Notes: generated from the letters alone by a model not told the origin. A stretch of 64,000 nt of DNA from Deroplatys truncata (GCA_030765065.1 CM060980.1:60496364-60560363); one strand, 5' to 3'. Counted from the first letter of the stretch, positions 1-11,978 are shown. A program made the numbers and translations.

Positions 1-749
1 ATTCTACCAATGCGCCTCTTATCTTGTTCCTAAGTAGTATCTTTAACTTTTATAATTTACATAACTGCTCTTAAGTGACTTAGCAAACACACTGAACTAA
101 ATCCTGACGCATTCCAAGAATCTTTAAGCTGTTGTCTTCTATACTCGGCTGTTACTAATGTCTTCCTTGTGTGACTTGCTAATTACCTTTTTCTTTCCGG
201 ACAAATCTTACAACTCAGGATTATTACATTAAACATTCATTTAATATGCAGAAATTATTTATTGCAATTATTTCTCTTATTATCTCTGTATTTAATTGTT
301 TATATCTTGTCAATAATTACAGTATCAGTATTTAAAATGAGGATTTCCAAAAATTACAATAATATACATTCCATGTATGACAAACAGATAAACTAACGGA
401 GTCGCTAGATAGCTGTTTAAAGTCTTCATTGAGTATTACTTACTTATTCATAAGTATCTTATGTTTTAAGACAATAATGTAAAGTTTAAAGATAAGCAAT
501 TTCAGAACTATCTGTGAGGTTGCAGTTGCTTCAATTTACTTTCTGGGAGAACGGGATTCTAAATCTCCTTGTTCTTCGGCAAAAATGTTTCTTTAGGATA
601 GAGATGGTTAATGAGAATGTATTTTTGTGTACTTTGATAAACTGAAAAATCTCTTGTTTATAATTTTCATTAATCATTGTATTTCCTTTATCAAGTACAA
701 TTCCCTGGGAAAGTATATATAATGGTTATGTCAATAGACGCAGTGCTAT
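1..749. other. AT-rich sequence, no feature found
   Basis: I see no long open frame, repeat-family match or RNA gene in this stretch. The LINE remnant that starts near 750 may extend somewhat to the left, but I could not follow it. Confidence 0.5.
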
Positions 750-1206
750 AAGTTCAGACAACCAAACTGGAAGACTCTTGAAGGGAATGGAGTCAAATAA
801 AAATTGACTGTGAACGCCGTAAGTCCTTATAAAACTGGCTGAAACAGTGTCACTGTTATGGGTGGAAATTCATGACAATGAAAGGACAGATGATTTGGCT
901 AAAAGTATCAGCTACTCCATCAATCGGACGGAATCCATTTTAGGATTAGCATATGAATATTTTTGAGGGATTATCGCTGGGTGAAATACTGGAAAACATA
1001 AGGAGTAGTGGGAATCAATTGCAGGACAGAGGTACTCAAAAATAATAATCCCTGATCTGGAGAATGAACCGCTTCCTATGAACAGTCTCCAACTTCGTTG
1101 GACGGCTGGAATGATAACACGACACGGCTATCTCAAGCAACACTTATGCAAGTTGGGTGAAGAAGGTGATGCAACTTGTATGAGATGCAAAACGGCAGTT
1201 GAAATG
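750..1206 (+). pseudogene. Non-LTR retrotransposon RNase H and C-terminal end (5' part)
   Basis: Translation in shifting frames gives the tail of a LINE polyprotein. Residues like HDNERTDDLAKS fit the conserved GNExADELAK segment of the LINE-type RNase H. They are followed by a stretch ending in LQLRWTAGMITRHGYLKQHL and then KLGEEGDATCMRC, the usual layout before the C-terminal zinc-binding cysteines. The protein would have copied LINE RNA into DNA, with RNase H removing the template. Several stops (for example near 964 and 982) and frameshifts make it a dead copy. The reading continues after 2107, because family A copy 1 is inserted inside the cysteine region. The upstream reverse transcriptase is not visible, so this is a truncated 3' end. 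The clade cannot be fixed from this part; an I, R1 or Jockey-like LINE is most likely. Confidence 0.72.
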
Positions 1207-2106
1207 TGAGGCAGTATTTTTAACACTTAAATTATTTCAATCTGATTCTATAATACAAAATATAATAACAGTCCGCCTAAAATCAATATAAGTATGTAAT
1301 AATATATAAAGTGTATATAACAGTCATTGTTTTATGTTTATATTATGTACAGGTATAATAATGTTATGTGAATGTATTAAGTAATATAAAAATGTTGCAC
1401 CTGTGAGAATAGAAGTGCTAACAATGAGGTAACCTTGAGGCAATAATGAATTAAAAAGTTTAATAATGCTACTAGTAATTATTGGAACAATAATGTAATA
1501 TTTAAAACAGTTTATAAATACCAATCAAAATCTAGAAAAGCTTAAAGTTAAATAAAAGTATTCTATTGGAGTAAAACTAGCCAACCAGAGACTTGAAATA
1601 GAGAAATTTACAAATTTAAGCGGTAAACGCCAGTCGATAGAAGGCAACGTACCTGAGCAGTTCGTTCGCTCGGTACGTATTCAGTGTGAGACGTATAAAA
1701 TTCATTACGGCGAGAATATTATAAAGTTTACGCAATTAATAAATAATCTCACAGCTCTCTATATCAGCGAAGTGTTATTTAATCATGTGAAGGATTAATA
1801 AATGGAGTGAAGTAAAACTTATAATTTGTGTAAATCTACATTCTTTAGCTGGATCACCCCCTGCAAAGAGATACATGTTTCTACAAAATTAATACTGACG
1901 CAACCGAAGCAAACATAAATATATGTAATATTTAAAGAAATATTCAAATACAAAGTTTATTCTAAAACGTTGGGCGACGGCCACCGGAAAGTGAACGTTG
2001 GGGCGAAGGCCACTGGGAACTTTGTATCATACGTGGTTGCAACTACTTCAAGTTTCGGCTCCCCAACAGTGGAACTACAATACAACTCCTCCTAAAATAA
2101 ACCTTC
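1207..2106 (+). mobile_element. Family A copy 1, inserted in the LINE end
   Basis: This is a 900-base dispersed element starting TGAGGCAGTATTTTTAACAC. The same 8 bases, TTGAAATG, lie at 1199-1206 and 2107-2114, which looks like a target-site duplication. The LINE reading frame resumes after it, so the insertion is clear-cut. Inside are CCAAT motifs, an AT-rich part, and near 1969-2022 two tandem units of about 27 bases built on GGGGCGAAGGCCACCGG. It has no coding capacity. The fixed TGAGGCAG end with a ragged opposite end suggests a retroposon read on the minus strand, although an LTR-type unit is also possible. Confidence 0.75.
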
Positions 2107-2330
2107 TTGAAATGGCGAGTCCTCTGCTATAGGACTGCGAGACATTTGCTGGTGGAAAGATTAAACACTTTAACCAAGAGTTTTTATACATTTATATGAA
2201 CTTCAAAAGGCTTCAGTAAGAAAGCTAGCCTACTTAATAAAGGATGCAAGCATTCTGAAAGACTAGAAAATAAACTGGTACACAATGGATCAGTAATGGT
2301 CGAGGTGCTTAGGGCTTCGATAGGCCACCA
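2107..2330 (+). pseudogene. LINE C-terminal end (3' part, after the family A insertion)
   Basis: This continues the polyprotein end broken at 1206. The residues RVLCYRTARHLLVERLN match the usual layout VLCxCPALxxxR after the CxxC of LINE C-termini. The remaining length before the stops fits the short tail these proteins carry. The join needs a one-base frame change, and stops interrupt the frame, so the copy was decaying before or after the insertion. Basis: sequence plus family layout; no alignment was run. Confidence 0.6.
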
Positions 2331-3767
2331 CTTCTAAACCTAATCTAAGTATATTTCTATACAATTCTACAGTGTTACTCGTACTATTCCTACCAAAATG
2401 TCTGTATCAAATTCATAAAGTTTTTTCCATTAATTATTGAATCACAGGCGTCATTTTTACATTGTATACTGCAATCCATATAACCCTTCAGATTTTAATT
2501 TTTGAATATATATTTTGGATTTAGTATACACTTTAAATTTATACTTCTAAGGTAAGGAAGAAACCATATTTGGCATAACTGTCGTTCATTCTTGACATTG
2601 AGAAGAAAATATATTTTTCCTACCTTTCTCTGTTTTTCTCTCTCTTTCCCTCTCTCTCGCTTTCTTACATACACACACGACTACTCTGACGTCCTCGCAC
2701 GCACAAACTTATGTATATTTCTACTAAATCTTGATAGTGAATATTTTGATGTAAAATTTCCTGTATCTAGAAAAATTAGAAAAAGCAATTTGTAAATCAT
2801 CTGTAGTAAAAAGGTTTTGGGAAAGGTCTACAACGATCTAGTTCCCTCGATGTATTACATGGGAACATAATGCCATTGCCGTGTCAGAACAATCATCTTC
2901 TTGAAGATTAACTGAAAGAAGGGAATGGAGATAGTCTGAAGGAGAAAGACGGAGTTGGAAAAAAATGGTCAACTTCACCCCATGACTCCCTCTATGTAAT
3001 CTGCATAGCAAAATTATTAGCAGCAGCTGAAGAACTTATCTCGCGCAGTGTAGCGGTAACAGGGAGACTAATTGTAAGTTAGAGAATCCCTCAGTAAAAT
3101 CCCACTCTCTTGCCTTACCCTCTTCCCTCCCTTTTGTGCGATTTTACGATTCCCGCGATAGCCTTTCATCCCTAACCAGGTCCTCGCGTATAGAGCGAAT
3201 CTTGTAATCCTGGACCGCTTCTCCGAATACTTCATCTGTACCAAGAGTTTTTCTCTTCTTCTTTCTTCTTAACGCTTCCATACGTTGATTAATCGGTCGA
3301 GAGGGAAATTGATTAGTTAAAGGGGTTTCATTTAAGCGAAGTGCTTCCAACGCAAAGTTTAGTGGAAAAACGAGGGTGAAATGTAAATCAGATACCTTAA
3401 GATCCGGTGTGGTCATGAAAATAGGATCTGTTTACACTTTCACTCGCCACTTTTTTTATCTGGTAAGACAATGTTATATATCGAAGTTATTTGGTTCATG
3501 TCATGCCCAGAACTATATTTTATGACACAGTGCTTCATATGTTTGTGTTGGATGTATAAAGGCAATGCTTCTATGAAATTTGGCAAAATATGAAAACGTT
3601 TTCAAATTTTGTTTTTGCGATTTTGTTATGCTTATAATTCAAACGTGCGTGCTATACGTATTAGTTTTTAATACCCATAATTTTAAAACCACAATGGCTA
3701 TTTAACTGGCCATGTACCATTAGGTAAAGCACCTCGTGCACCTTAAATGCCATTTTGTTCAATTCCC
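2331..3767. other. No recognised gene
   Basis: The open frames here (2592-2795 on plus, 3144-3416 on minus) are short, resemble no family I know and lack support, so I do not call them genes. The part around 2880-3420 is somewhat richer in GC than its surroundings. I found no repeat-family match. Confidence 0.45.
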
Positions 3768-3771
3768 TTTT

Positions 3772-4500
3772 ACTTTCTCTACCACGTATCCTGTAGGTAG
3801 AGAAGGTATTGTATTGCACCCAAAAATTCGATACCGAGATTTCAACAGAAATACATATTCTGAGGAAGCTTAAACCCAAAAAGCATTTTTAGAAAAAGGC
3901 CCGCGTGTGTGTTTGTGAACAGTATAATCCAGAAACAAAAATTCGGATAAATACCAAACTTGATATTTACGTTCAGTAGCTTCCAAAGATGCGCCCGAAT
4001 TAAAAAAAATCCCAACCCCAAGATACCCTTTACACAACCACCTTTCGAAAATTTTTATTTTCTTAGAATGTCTCTAACGATTTGGCTTAAAGTACCATAT
4101 ATTAAAGAAATTTTCATGACAGATATAATGTATTATCTTGAACTTTCAGGGAATAGTCTGTAAAATCCACTTCATTCGGGAGGAATCTTGTATAATCTTG
4201 TATAACTAGTAATCGTTAAGCGATAGACGAAAACACACTACATAGAAATGAAGATGTCTTCAAAACACACAATTTATTTAAAATAACCTTTTTTGTGGCA
4301 TCAGCCATTTCCGAAATATCCGTTGTTAGTAATTCGAATTGTTCAATATTTAGCCATTCTTTTAAAGTCCTGTCGATTTTCAGGTCTTTCTCGCGATGTT
4401 ATGCAAAGAGTATGGAAGTTTAAGGCCAGCGTATATTGTCCAGTTCTAAAACATTTGACTATCGCTATTCCCTTTGCATCTACCTCCCAGGTGAATCAGC
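3772..4500 (-). mobile_element. Family B copy 1
   Basis: It begins on the plus strand with ACTTTCTCTAC at 3772-3782, the inverted end shared by other B copies. It continues through the family landmarks: the segment around CGATACCGAGATTTC, the short GT run near 3904, and the stretch around TTTGACTATCGC near 4455. The far end is degraded. No coding capacity is seen. Confidence 0.75.
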
Positions 4501-5150
4501 CGTCCCTACCAATCGAGTTTTATGCAATCCAGTTTTATAATCTAACATCAAAACATCGGGCCCCATAGCATTTAAGGAAATTCTATGATATATCCGTATC
4601 TTCTGTTTCAAACTTTACAAGATGACTAATATGACAGATATTACAATATCGCTTTTAATACATTTGTAATACACAGCTGACGCTAAGCAAACATTTTCAC
4701 AACTGAAAATGTGCACTGTGACAAGCATGTAGTTCATATTATGTTAACTTTATTAGCAAGCTCTCGTGCTTCTAAATAGCTTGGTTGGAAGAAGTGTATA
4801 GTCATAAAATTACTGTTAGAACTAAAGATGGCTGGAATCATTTGGGCAAACTTAAATTTTAATGTATTGTAATATTCATAAATAATGTTGTTTTAAGCTA
4901 ATATTATGTTTCACATTGTCAATATCGTTAATTTGCAATTATGTTTTATTCTTATTTAACAGCTTATTATTGTTTAGTGTTTCTTTTTCGTAAACTACAG
5001 TTAGGCAAGTGTTTAAACTCAACATAGGTTTGTACATTTGATGTACAGGTGTTTATGGTAGCCCTGAAAGGACCCTTTTGTAACAAAGTTCTACTTGTTT
5101 GAAATCACGTATGATTAGGAATTTCTAACACGACTCTTTTAACGAAAAGT
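4501..5150. other. AT-rich sequence, no recognised gene
   Basis: Nothing could be assigned here apart from possible decayed B sequence up to about 4640. Confidence 0.4.
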
Positions 5151-5171
5151 ACTTACACTGGTGTCTGTTGG

Positions 5172-6218
5172 TTAATGTACACCTAAGCACGTGGTTGCAT
5201 TAAAACTCTGAATCGATGTAAACATGATGGATTTACAGGCCACCGCAATACGTTGGAGAAGGCTCTCTGGATCTGCTGGCGCCTCTGCATAAACTTGTTG
5301 CTTTAAATAACCCCAGAAAGGAGTGCAGAGGCATCGGATCAGGTGAATTGGTTGGCCAGGAGACGTCATTGTCTTCCTATCCAATGACCAGGATATGTTG
5401 CATTTAGATGATTGCAGACGATCATCGACCATGCAGTAGAGCACCATCGTGTTGAATCCACAGCGTTAATCGCTCTTGCAGGGTACACTTTCTAGTAGTA
5501 AGGGGAACGCATTACTGAGAAGTTCTAGGTAACGTGTTCCTTAGATGTCTCTCGAAGTACACTGCTCCAATAAGATGGTCGCCCAAGATTCTGCCCAAAC
5601 ATTCACTCCCCACTGCTCTTGGAAAGCTTCCTCCCTTACCAGTGAGGAATATCAACAATAATGTACGTTGTGGCGATTTATGGTCCCGTTGTTGTGGAAT
5701 CTTATTTCATCCGAAAACAGCATTCTGGAGATGAAGCACATATCATTTGCCACTTGGCCTAGCATCCATTCACAGAGGTGTATCCGAGCTTCTAAATCTC
5801 TCCCGTGGAGTGCTTGGGATAGGTGCAAATGATATGGATGAAATTTATTTGCTCGCAGTACTAGCACCACAGAATATTGGCTAAGATTTACCTCTTGTGC
5901 AACTGCCCGTGTACTAGTATGCGGATTATTTCGTATGGCATTCAAACAGCTTCTGCATTAACACTGGATGTCACTGGTGGTATTTCTCACAGGAGGCATC
6001 CTTGCAAGTGACGATGTTGTACGCAGACGCTTTTCAACATTCTGGAAAGTTTTTGGTGTTAGTTGCAGTCTATTTGGATATCTCACATGGTATAAATGCT
6101 GAGGTGGTGGCTCATTCGCTCTCGCCTCCCCGTAGAAAAAGAGCGTATCAATGTACTCGTCTGTCGAAGAACTGGCATATATGTGACTGTATGCTCTCAT
6201 AACTAAATGCATGCGCAA
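5172..6218 (-). pseudogene. IS630/Tc1-like transposase with DUF4817-type N-terminus, broken
   Basis: Three minus-strand frames form one decayed transposase. The first (6218 down to 5958) holds EYIDTLFFYGEARANE and LYHVRYPNRLQLTPKTFQNV, the pattern of the arthropod DUF4817 helix-turn-helix (YGEARGN, YxxRYPNRR). The second (5945 to 5652) has NNPHTSTRAVAQEVNLS, then HPYHLHLSQAL, then FISRMLFSDEIRFHNNG, where DEI sits at the first catalytic Asp of the DDE domain. The third (5447 to 5172) has FWGYLKQQVYAEAPADPESL, the usual end after the PPRSPDLTPLDFFLWG block. Between 5650 and 5450, GVNVWAE and HLIGAVYFERHL are readable in other frames. At least three frameshifts and stops kill it. Length (about 1.05 kb, about 345 codons) is near that of intact relatives. 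Terminal inverted repeats were not found with confidence. Confidence 0.82.
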
Positions 6219-6239
6219 GAGTGAAGACAGTCAGCATTC

Positions 6240-8480
6240 AAAACATCACTTTGCGGTGTAATACCGGTCAAATGGGACAGAAATATATAAAATCACAGTT
6301 TGTGTTTAGGCTATTATACATATTCCATTACAAAATTCATACAATCAACCTTTATTTAGATTATAATTTCGTAAAAACAAAAGTTAAGGTTACCGATTCA
6401 TTACAAACAAGATTCCATTTTGACCTTAAGTTTGCAAAGCAAACATCTAACAGTACACCAAGGTGGAGGTTTGATTAGGATGTTAATATTATTTAGCTAT
6501 AATACCTATTTTAGGTTTATAACATTAGTGGTGCTTATAAAAACACTACATATTTAGTATTCAATCCTCCATGCATGAACGTAAATCTGAAGGACGCTAT
6601 TTTCAAATGTGTAAGAACCATTACACCCTTTGATCATTTTATCTTCATTTGTGTGTCGTTAACAAAAGCAACTAAAGGAACTATACTCCACACTGAAAAC
6701 TGCGATATTCATATTTGTTCTAGATAATGTTCTCCTTTTATCGTTTATAAACGTAAACGAATTCTAGAAACAAAAGCAAAATATTTAAACCATTTTTCAG
6801 GGTGCTACGAACTTTACGCCTTGCAATGAAATTTGTTGTTGAGTTAGCGACAGAATAAAACTTAATATCAGATGAATAGAGTGCAAAACATCTAACTTAT
6901 GAATAGCCGTGAGCGTTGCAACGTTATCCGTAGAATCCAAAAGTGCCAGCTTTTGGTGGTTCCATCCTCGCCTCTCGTATGCTCATTTCCTGAAATGGAA
7001 AGCTAATAAACGTCTTTGATTCATCTGGATTCTTTTATCCGGAATGGAGAATTAGAATAAAGACACACCTGCAGAAATTGAGTTAATCGTATAGGCTTGG
7101 AAATAAACAAAATGGGAACGCTGCTAGGTACGAACGTTTGCTTCACGTTCTAGTAATCTACAACTGCCTTGTATTGTGTTTAGTACATCATTAATTACCT
7201 TATTCACTGGCATCCAACAACGCATTTTTGTGACCATTAATACCATCTTTTAATTATTAAATGCTTTCCCATTATATGTAATGTATTAAATTCATTTGCT
7301 TTCGGTTCTCACATAGCATGGTATTTGTGTACTAATACTATAGAATTAGCTATAAAGAAATGTAATCATCCTATTTCGCTCAAAATTTCTAAAATATATA
7401 TTTTCATTCTTGTGCATGAAACATTTTAATTCCCTTGTTCATCGAGACATTCTAACATGAAGATACAATGCTTTCTTCGATCCATCCATTGTAAGCTAAG
7501 GTAAACATTAACAGTGCATAAGTAAAGTAAATTCTTTAACATGGCAATGGTCTTCCAGATTTATAGAGAGATGCCTTTGAATGTGGGTATTTCAAGTAAA
7601 ATGTTATTAATTTTGGGAGGAATGATTGACAGTTGAGGTAGGCGTATTCCTCATTTTGTTTGCAGCATTTTCAATTAATATTTTATAAAAAAATTCAGTT
7701 AGAAACTTGCAGCGTTTGTAAGACAGCGGCAAACATTACAACGCTATGCGAAATAAAAATAAGCATGTAATTTACCGCTCTCAAGGAAGAGCTTTATCAG
7801 AAAGGGTTTCCATTAATTTGTATAATTTTATATTAATTGGCACAGGTTATACAAATAATGATGTTCCCTATAAAAATAACTGTATGTTACATGGGCCTCA
7901 ATCCAGTTTCGCCACCAGCAGCAACACGGTTTAACGAGTTCAGTTATTCTATGCACAGAAGCAACATCTTGGTGATTAAGCTTACGTTTGTAAGCCAAGC
8001 ATCCAACACAATTGTTTTTACTTCTTCCACTACTTAATCGAAACACAATAACCACATAATTTCTACAGGTGTACTAAAGAAAAATTTGCAATATTTACCC
8101 GTTAGTTTACAATGGTTGCTGAAATATTGCTTTTCAAAACTGCAAGGTGAGCTGATGGCTACCGCCTTGCGCAACAACGGAAGCATTTGACAAATTTCAT
8201 TCTCTTACCATCTATGCAAGAAAACGCCTAAGAATTAGGTGACCCTTTGCGCAGGTCGCATTGATGTTGACCATTTACTTTTGTGAAAGATGCAACGTAA
8301 AAGTTGTTAAAATCTGCTGGAATCCCCGAATGTGCTGCCTTTAAATGAGTCGTATGATTTTGAACTGTACTTTAGTGCGGAGTATCCTATGTCCCTTTAA
8401 CTGCTTTTTCGCTGAACGTTGAGCGTTCGTCTATCTAAAAACGTCAGTTAATAAGTTCATAAGTGAAGAAAATGCACTTA
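6240..8480. other. No recognised gene or repeat
   Basis: This is ordinary AT-rich sequence with only short open frames on both strands (for example 6221-6478, 7746-7934, 7828-8055). None resembles a known family. It may contain the IS630-like element's outer end near 6240-6300. Confidence 0.4.
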
Positions 8481-8502
8481 GAGTCCAATTGCGGCTTCAA
8501 GG

Positions 8503-10110
8503 GTGGCCTATCTTCCAAAATCGGTAGGGACAGCTGACTCTCCTGAGGACTCCTCATCAAGATGTCGACTGCGCCGCATCAGAACCGTCTGTTTCAGACA
8601 GCACACTGGAAACACCGCTACGCCCACGGCAACAACCAACGGAACAGAATGGGACTATGGGCCATGGGGAACGCCACAGACACATCGGCATTCGCCGAAG
8701 CGTCGCAGCCATTGCACAGGAGCAGCCGGCCGCAGTAGGCTCCGCCTCCTTCCCGAGCCGGAACAACCAGCATCGCCGCAGGCTACCAGCCCTCAGCCGG
8801 AGCAGGGCAACACCACGAAGAGGCAGGCCTCTCGGCCTTCTAGGCCGAAGCTGGCCTCCTCAGGGACTCAGACCTCTCGGCCTTCTAGGCCGAAGCAGGC
8901 CTCTGCTACAACCCAGACCACCGCCTTCTCGGCTCCTCACAGGGAGTCGAGTACTCAGACACCGCCAGCTACTGGCCCGGCCTCTCCAAGGGAACCAGGC
9001 CAGCAACCAACCACCGCCGGTTCTACTGCCACGAAGCAGCAGAGCCAACCGACGCCGCCAACCACTCGCCCAGCACCGACGAGGGATCTGGGACGACAAC
9101 CGACGCCGGCGCACTCACAGATCGATGGGCGTCATAGCGTCATCATCTGTTGTGTGCTCAGAGATCTACCACCGCACTTTGTGCTGGAAGCAGCACGACA
9201 GCACTGGCGCTCGGCAATACGGGTCTCACGCATCACTTCCGCTAGAAGCCCAACTTTGCTGGTCCGCCAGCACCTGGGAGCCGCATCGGACGTGGAAGTG
9301 GCCATAGCCACAAGCCTGTCTCTACTTGGGAGGAGCCTGCGCGTTGAGGCCACCAGAGGTGAACGTCCGGTGCCCTGCCGACGCTGCTGTGCCTTCGGGC
9401 ACTTAGCGGAAGCCTGCACCGCAGAGTCCAGATACCACTACTGTGGGTCAGGCTCCCTTACGGCAGCCTGTACTCAGCACGACGCCGACGCTTCTGCGCC
9501 ACTTGCTCCGGGAACACACACTTTACAGGGCAGGCGCAATGCCCCCCTGTATCCCCGGGGCAGACAGCCTTCAAGACCCACAATGACACCAGCTATTTCA
9601 AACAACAACCTGACGCAGCCCTCAGGAAGGGCTCAGCACTCGACCAGCGGCATCACAGACGAAATGCACCACGGACTTCAAGGCCTCCTGCCAGCCATAC
9701 AGGCTGGAATACAAGACCTTTCTTCACAACTGGTTAAGCTACGCCGTGAAACCTTCACACGTATCTCGGCTGTGGAGGCCAAGCAGCGAACCTCAGCCAG
9801 GGTCATCAGCGCACTCTCCAATAGAATCTCCGATCTGCAAGAGGACGACGAGGTGCTCGCGGTTGCCTAGCGCAAGCTGGAACGAATTGAGTGCCACCTA
9901 GTCGAAACTTCCACCGATGGCAGCGACGACCGGCCAACGCGACTGGGTGCCCTTGGGGCCTCAGTCGCGGGGATCCGAGAGCTCCAAACTACAACAAACA
10001 ACGCCATCAAGGGACTTCATGACCACTTCAACCAACTTCAAGACAGCTACATCCTCATCCGCAACTTCCTGGAAACCCACGTGATGCCACATTCCTCTCA
10101 ATTCTCTTAA
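8503..10110 (+). pseudogene. LINE gag-like ORF1 with CCHC zinc knuckles and coiled coil
   Basis: The frame runs 455 codons to a TAG at 9868-9870 and then continues in the same frame for about 80 more codons to a TAA near 10,110, so one nonsense change splits the old ORF. It opens at GTG, not ATG, and has a stop just upstream, so the true start is lost. The first half is rich in Pro, Ser and Thr. Knuckle 1 is C292-R-R-C295-C-A-F-G-H300-L-A-E-A-C305. The second knuckle is damaged (RYHYCGSGSLTAAC; first Cys and the His lost). A third, CATCSGNTHFTGQAQC, is intact but in another frame at 9495-9542, which exposes two compensating frame changes. After it comes a heptad-like region (about residues 390-455 and onward). 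Such proteins bind element RNA and form the ribonucleoprotein. Confidence 0.75.
8829..8918 (+). repeat. 45-base tandem duplication inside the gag-like ORF
   Basis: Two 45-base units encode SRPSRPKLASSGTQT and SRPSRPKQASATTQT. Each contains the near-palindrome TCGGCCTTCTAGGCCGA, able to form a short stem. The length is a multiple of three, so the frame is preserved. Confidence 0.85.
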
Positions 10111-10440
10111 CTCCTATCGCAAATTCAAGCGCCACTAATCCTTCACTATCACCTAGAATCACACTATTTTCTCCCCTACTTCGCTGCGGGTGCAGACTGG
10201 GCCCTGGTCAAGCCTGTCTCCCGGCAACAATTCTTTACTCCCCTGGTGACCGCACTGCGGCCCAGTTTCAACCTTCACCTTGGAATGCGCGGTGCTTTAG
10301 GCGGTACCGCAGCAAACCTTTCCTTTCAATCCGGTGGAGGAGTTTTTAGTGGGTACGCAGTCAGTGAGTCCCACACTCTCAGTCCCGACTCCCATCGGGG
10401 CTGAGGTTAGTGATTAAATCATTTTCTCCTCCACTCGAAA

Positions 10441-11035
10441 ATAAAACGCCTGATATAACGAAATATGTAGTGTAGCTATTTCCGGAAATATCGCTTAAAA
10501 TGAAGTAGGTAGAAAAATAAACTTTTGTAAGAATAATTAGTATACACACAAATAAGCAATAGGATAAATAAATTTATATGAATGTAACATCAGATTTTTT
10601 TTCAGCATTTTTCGCTATTCAAAATGCTCCTTGGACCACAGTTTAAAACTCGTAAGTCTGAAATTTTCAGTACAGCTCAAGAATTACGGATGTAAAACGT
10701 TTTGTGCACTCTAATAAAAAATGCTAGAATTAATGATTTTCCGTAGCTCAGCCTGTAAGATTGAAAAGTTAAAATTTGTATGTGTTTTTCTCTTGAATTA
10801 ATTAAAAGTAAGGTACGCCGTCACAACAGTTTCTTTATGTTTGTGTGCTAAGCTCAAATTGAAATTTGGGAGACATTCAAAAAGCATTTCATATTGTCAT
10901 GTCAAAAAGTGATTAATTGTGAATAAAATATTTAATATATTAACAATGGTGTGACATAGCTCATTGAAATTTTATATTCGGTGTGCTTTATATTCCAAGT
11001 ATAATGTAAAAAATCTTATGTGTTGCACTCACATG
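10441..11035. other. Decayed family B-related flank
   Basis: The part near 10,500-10,600 resembles the outer segment of B (GTAACATCAGATTTTTT and surroundings). The rest is unassigned AT-rich sequence. The gag-only LINE ends directly against it. Confidence 0.4.
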
Positions 11036-11805
11036 ACCTTCTCTACCCTTATACAAACCATTTTTACAAAAGCTTATTCTCCATCTACTTCGCGTTAATG
11101 AGATAAACATTTGCAGAATTATTACTAATTTTCTTGTAGGTACAAGGAGAATATGGTCTTTAAGCGATAGTCAAATCTTTTAAGAGCTGGTTGCTATGTG
11201 AAGCATTCCGTTCGTTCTCTTTATATGCCCAGGACATAAAAAAACGAATAACGAATTTCCATTTGAGAAAAACTATAATTATTCGAAAATATAAACAAAT
11301 AACAAGTGTGTATTTTAACGACATCTACATTTTTTGTGTAATAAAATTTGTATGTCTCTTACCGTTTACCAGTTATGCGAAAGTCATTCACAATGAAGAA
11401 GACTTTTGGAAACATTCCTAGAAAATTCAAGATATATACATTTCATTTGCCATGAAAATATCTTAGACATATGTATTTTAATCTAAATCAATAAGCTATT
11501 TTTGATAAAATCAAAATGTTGTAAAAATGTTCCACGTAAAGGATAGTCTGGGGTGGCGAATTTTTTTCAAAAGCTTCGTGTCGCGTCTAGACTCAAATAC
11601 AAGTTTGGTGTTTATTCGACTTTTCGTTTTTGAGTTATGCTGTTCACAGAGAAAGACACAGACAGACACACACACGGACATGTTTCCAAAATGTTTTATT
11701 TGGATTCAGGGTACCTAAAAGCATGTATTTCCGGTGAAATCTCGGTATGTAATTTTTGGGTGGAATGCAATACTTCTCCTACTTACTATACGTAGTAGAG
11801 AAAGT
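11036..11805 (+). mobile_element. Family B copy 2
   Basis: It begins ACCTTCTCTAC (11,036-11,046, one change from the family end) and finishes GTAGAGAAAGT at 11,795-11,805. Family landmarks are in order: the TTTTAAGAGCTGGTTGCTATG segment (here near 11,177), TTATGCTGTTCACAGA with a CA run near 11,636-11,675, and ATGTATTTCCGGTGAAATC near 11,725. Confidence 0.85.
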
Positions 11806-11940
11806 AAAAAATCAAAGAAATCGCAAGTAAACTCTGGACTTTTTAATTTTCATATATGCATTGCCTTACATATGCCACAGGAAATGCAGGTGATAGTTAA
11901 CCAACTGCTTTACATCCCTTAGGTAACACTCGCGCTACTG

Positions 11941-11941
<1 letters not shown>

Positions 11942-11978
<37 letters not shown>
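11942..11978. repeat. (TA)n microsatellite
   Basis: An uninterrupted run of about 18 TA units. Confidence 0.95.

Larger units (their letters stand above)
8470..10440 (+). mobile_element. Gag-only non-LTR retrotransposon, copy 1
   Basis: A sharply bounded GC-rich block sits in AT-rich flanks. It holds a gag-like ORF1 and then passes directly into a 3'-UTR-like tail with no reverse transcriptase between. The tail (about 10,320-10,435) contains GGTGGAGGAGTTTTTAGTGG followed by GAGTCCCACAC, which resembles the 3' ends of arthropod LINEs, and stops close to ATAAA. A second, diverged gag-only copy lies at 31,540-32,650 on the minus strand. Exact ends and target duplications were not resolved. Either ORF2 was deleted in a source copy or this is a genuine gag-only, parasitic lineage comparable in layout to HeT-A. 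Confidence 0.65.

Noticed and set aside
1207..2106. Family A as a solo LTR
   Set aside because: It starts TG and contains primer-binding-like segments, but the far end is ragged, does not finish in CA, and the flanking repeats vary from 6 to 12 bases. Kept only as an alternative.
3144..3416. Minus-strand open frame of 90 codons
   Set aside because: Charged and locally protein-like, but no recognisable family and no supporting signals.
8557..9419. Several overlapping frames in the GC-rich block
   Set aside because: They are shadows of the gag-like ORF. GC-rich sequence has few stops in any frame.
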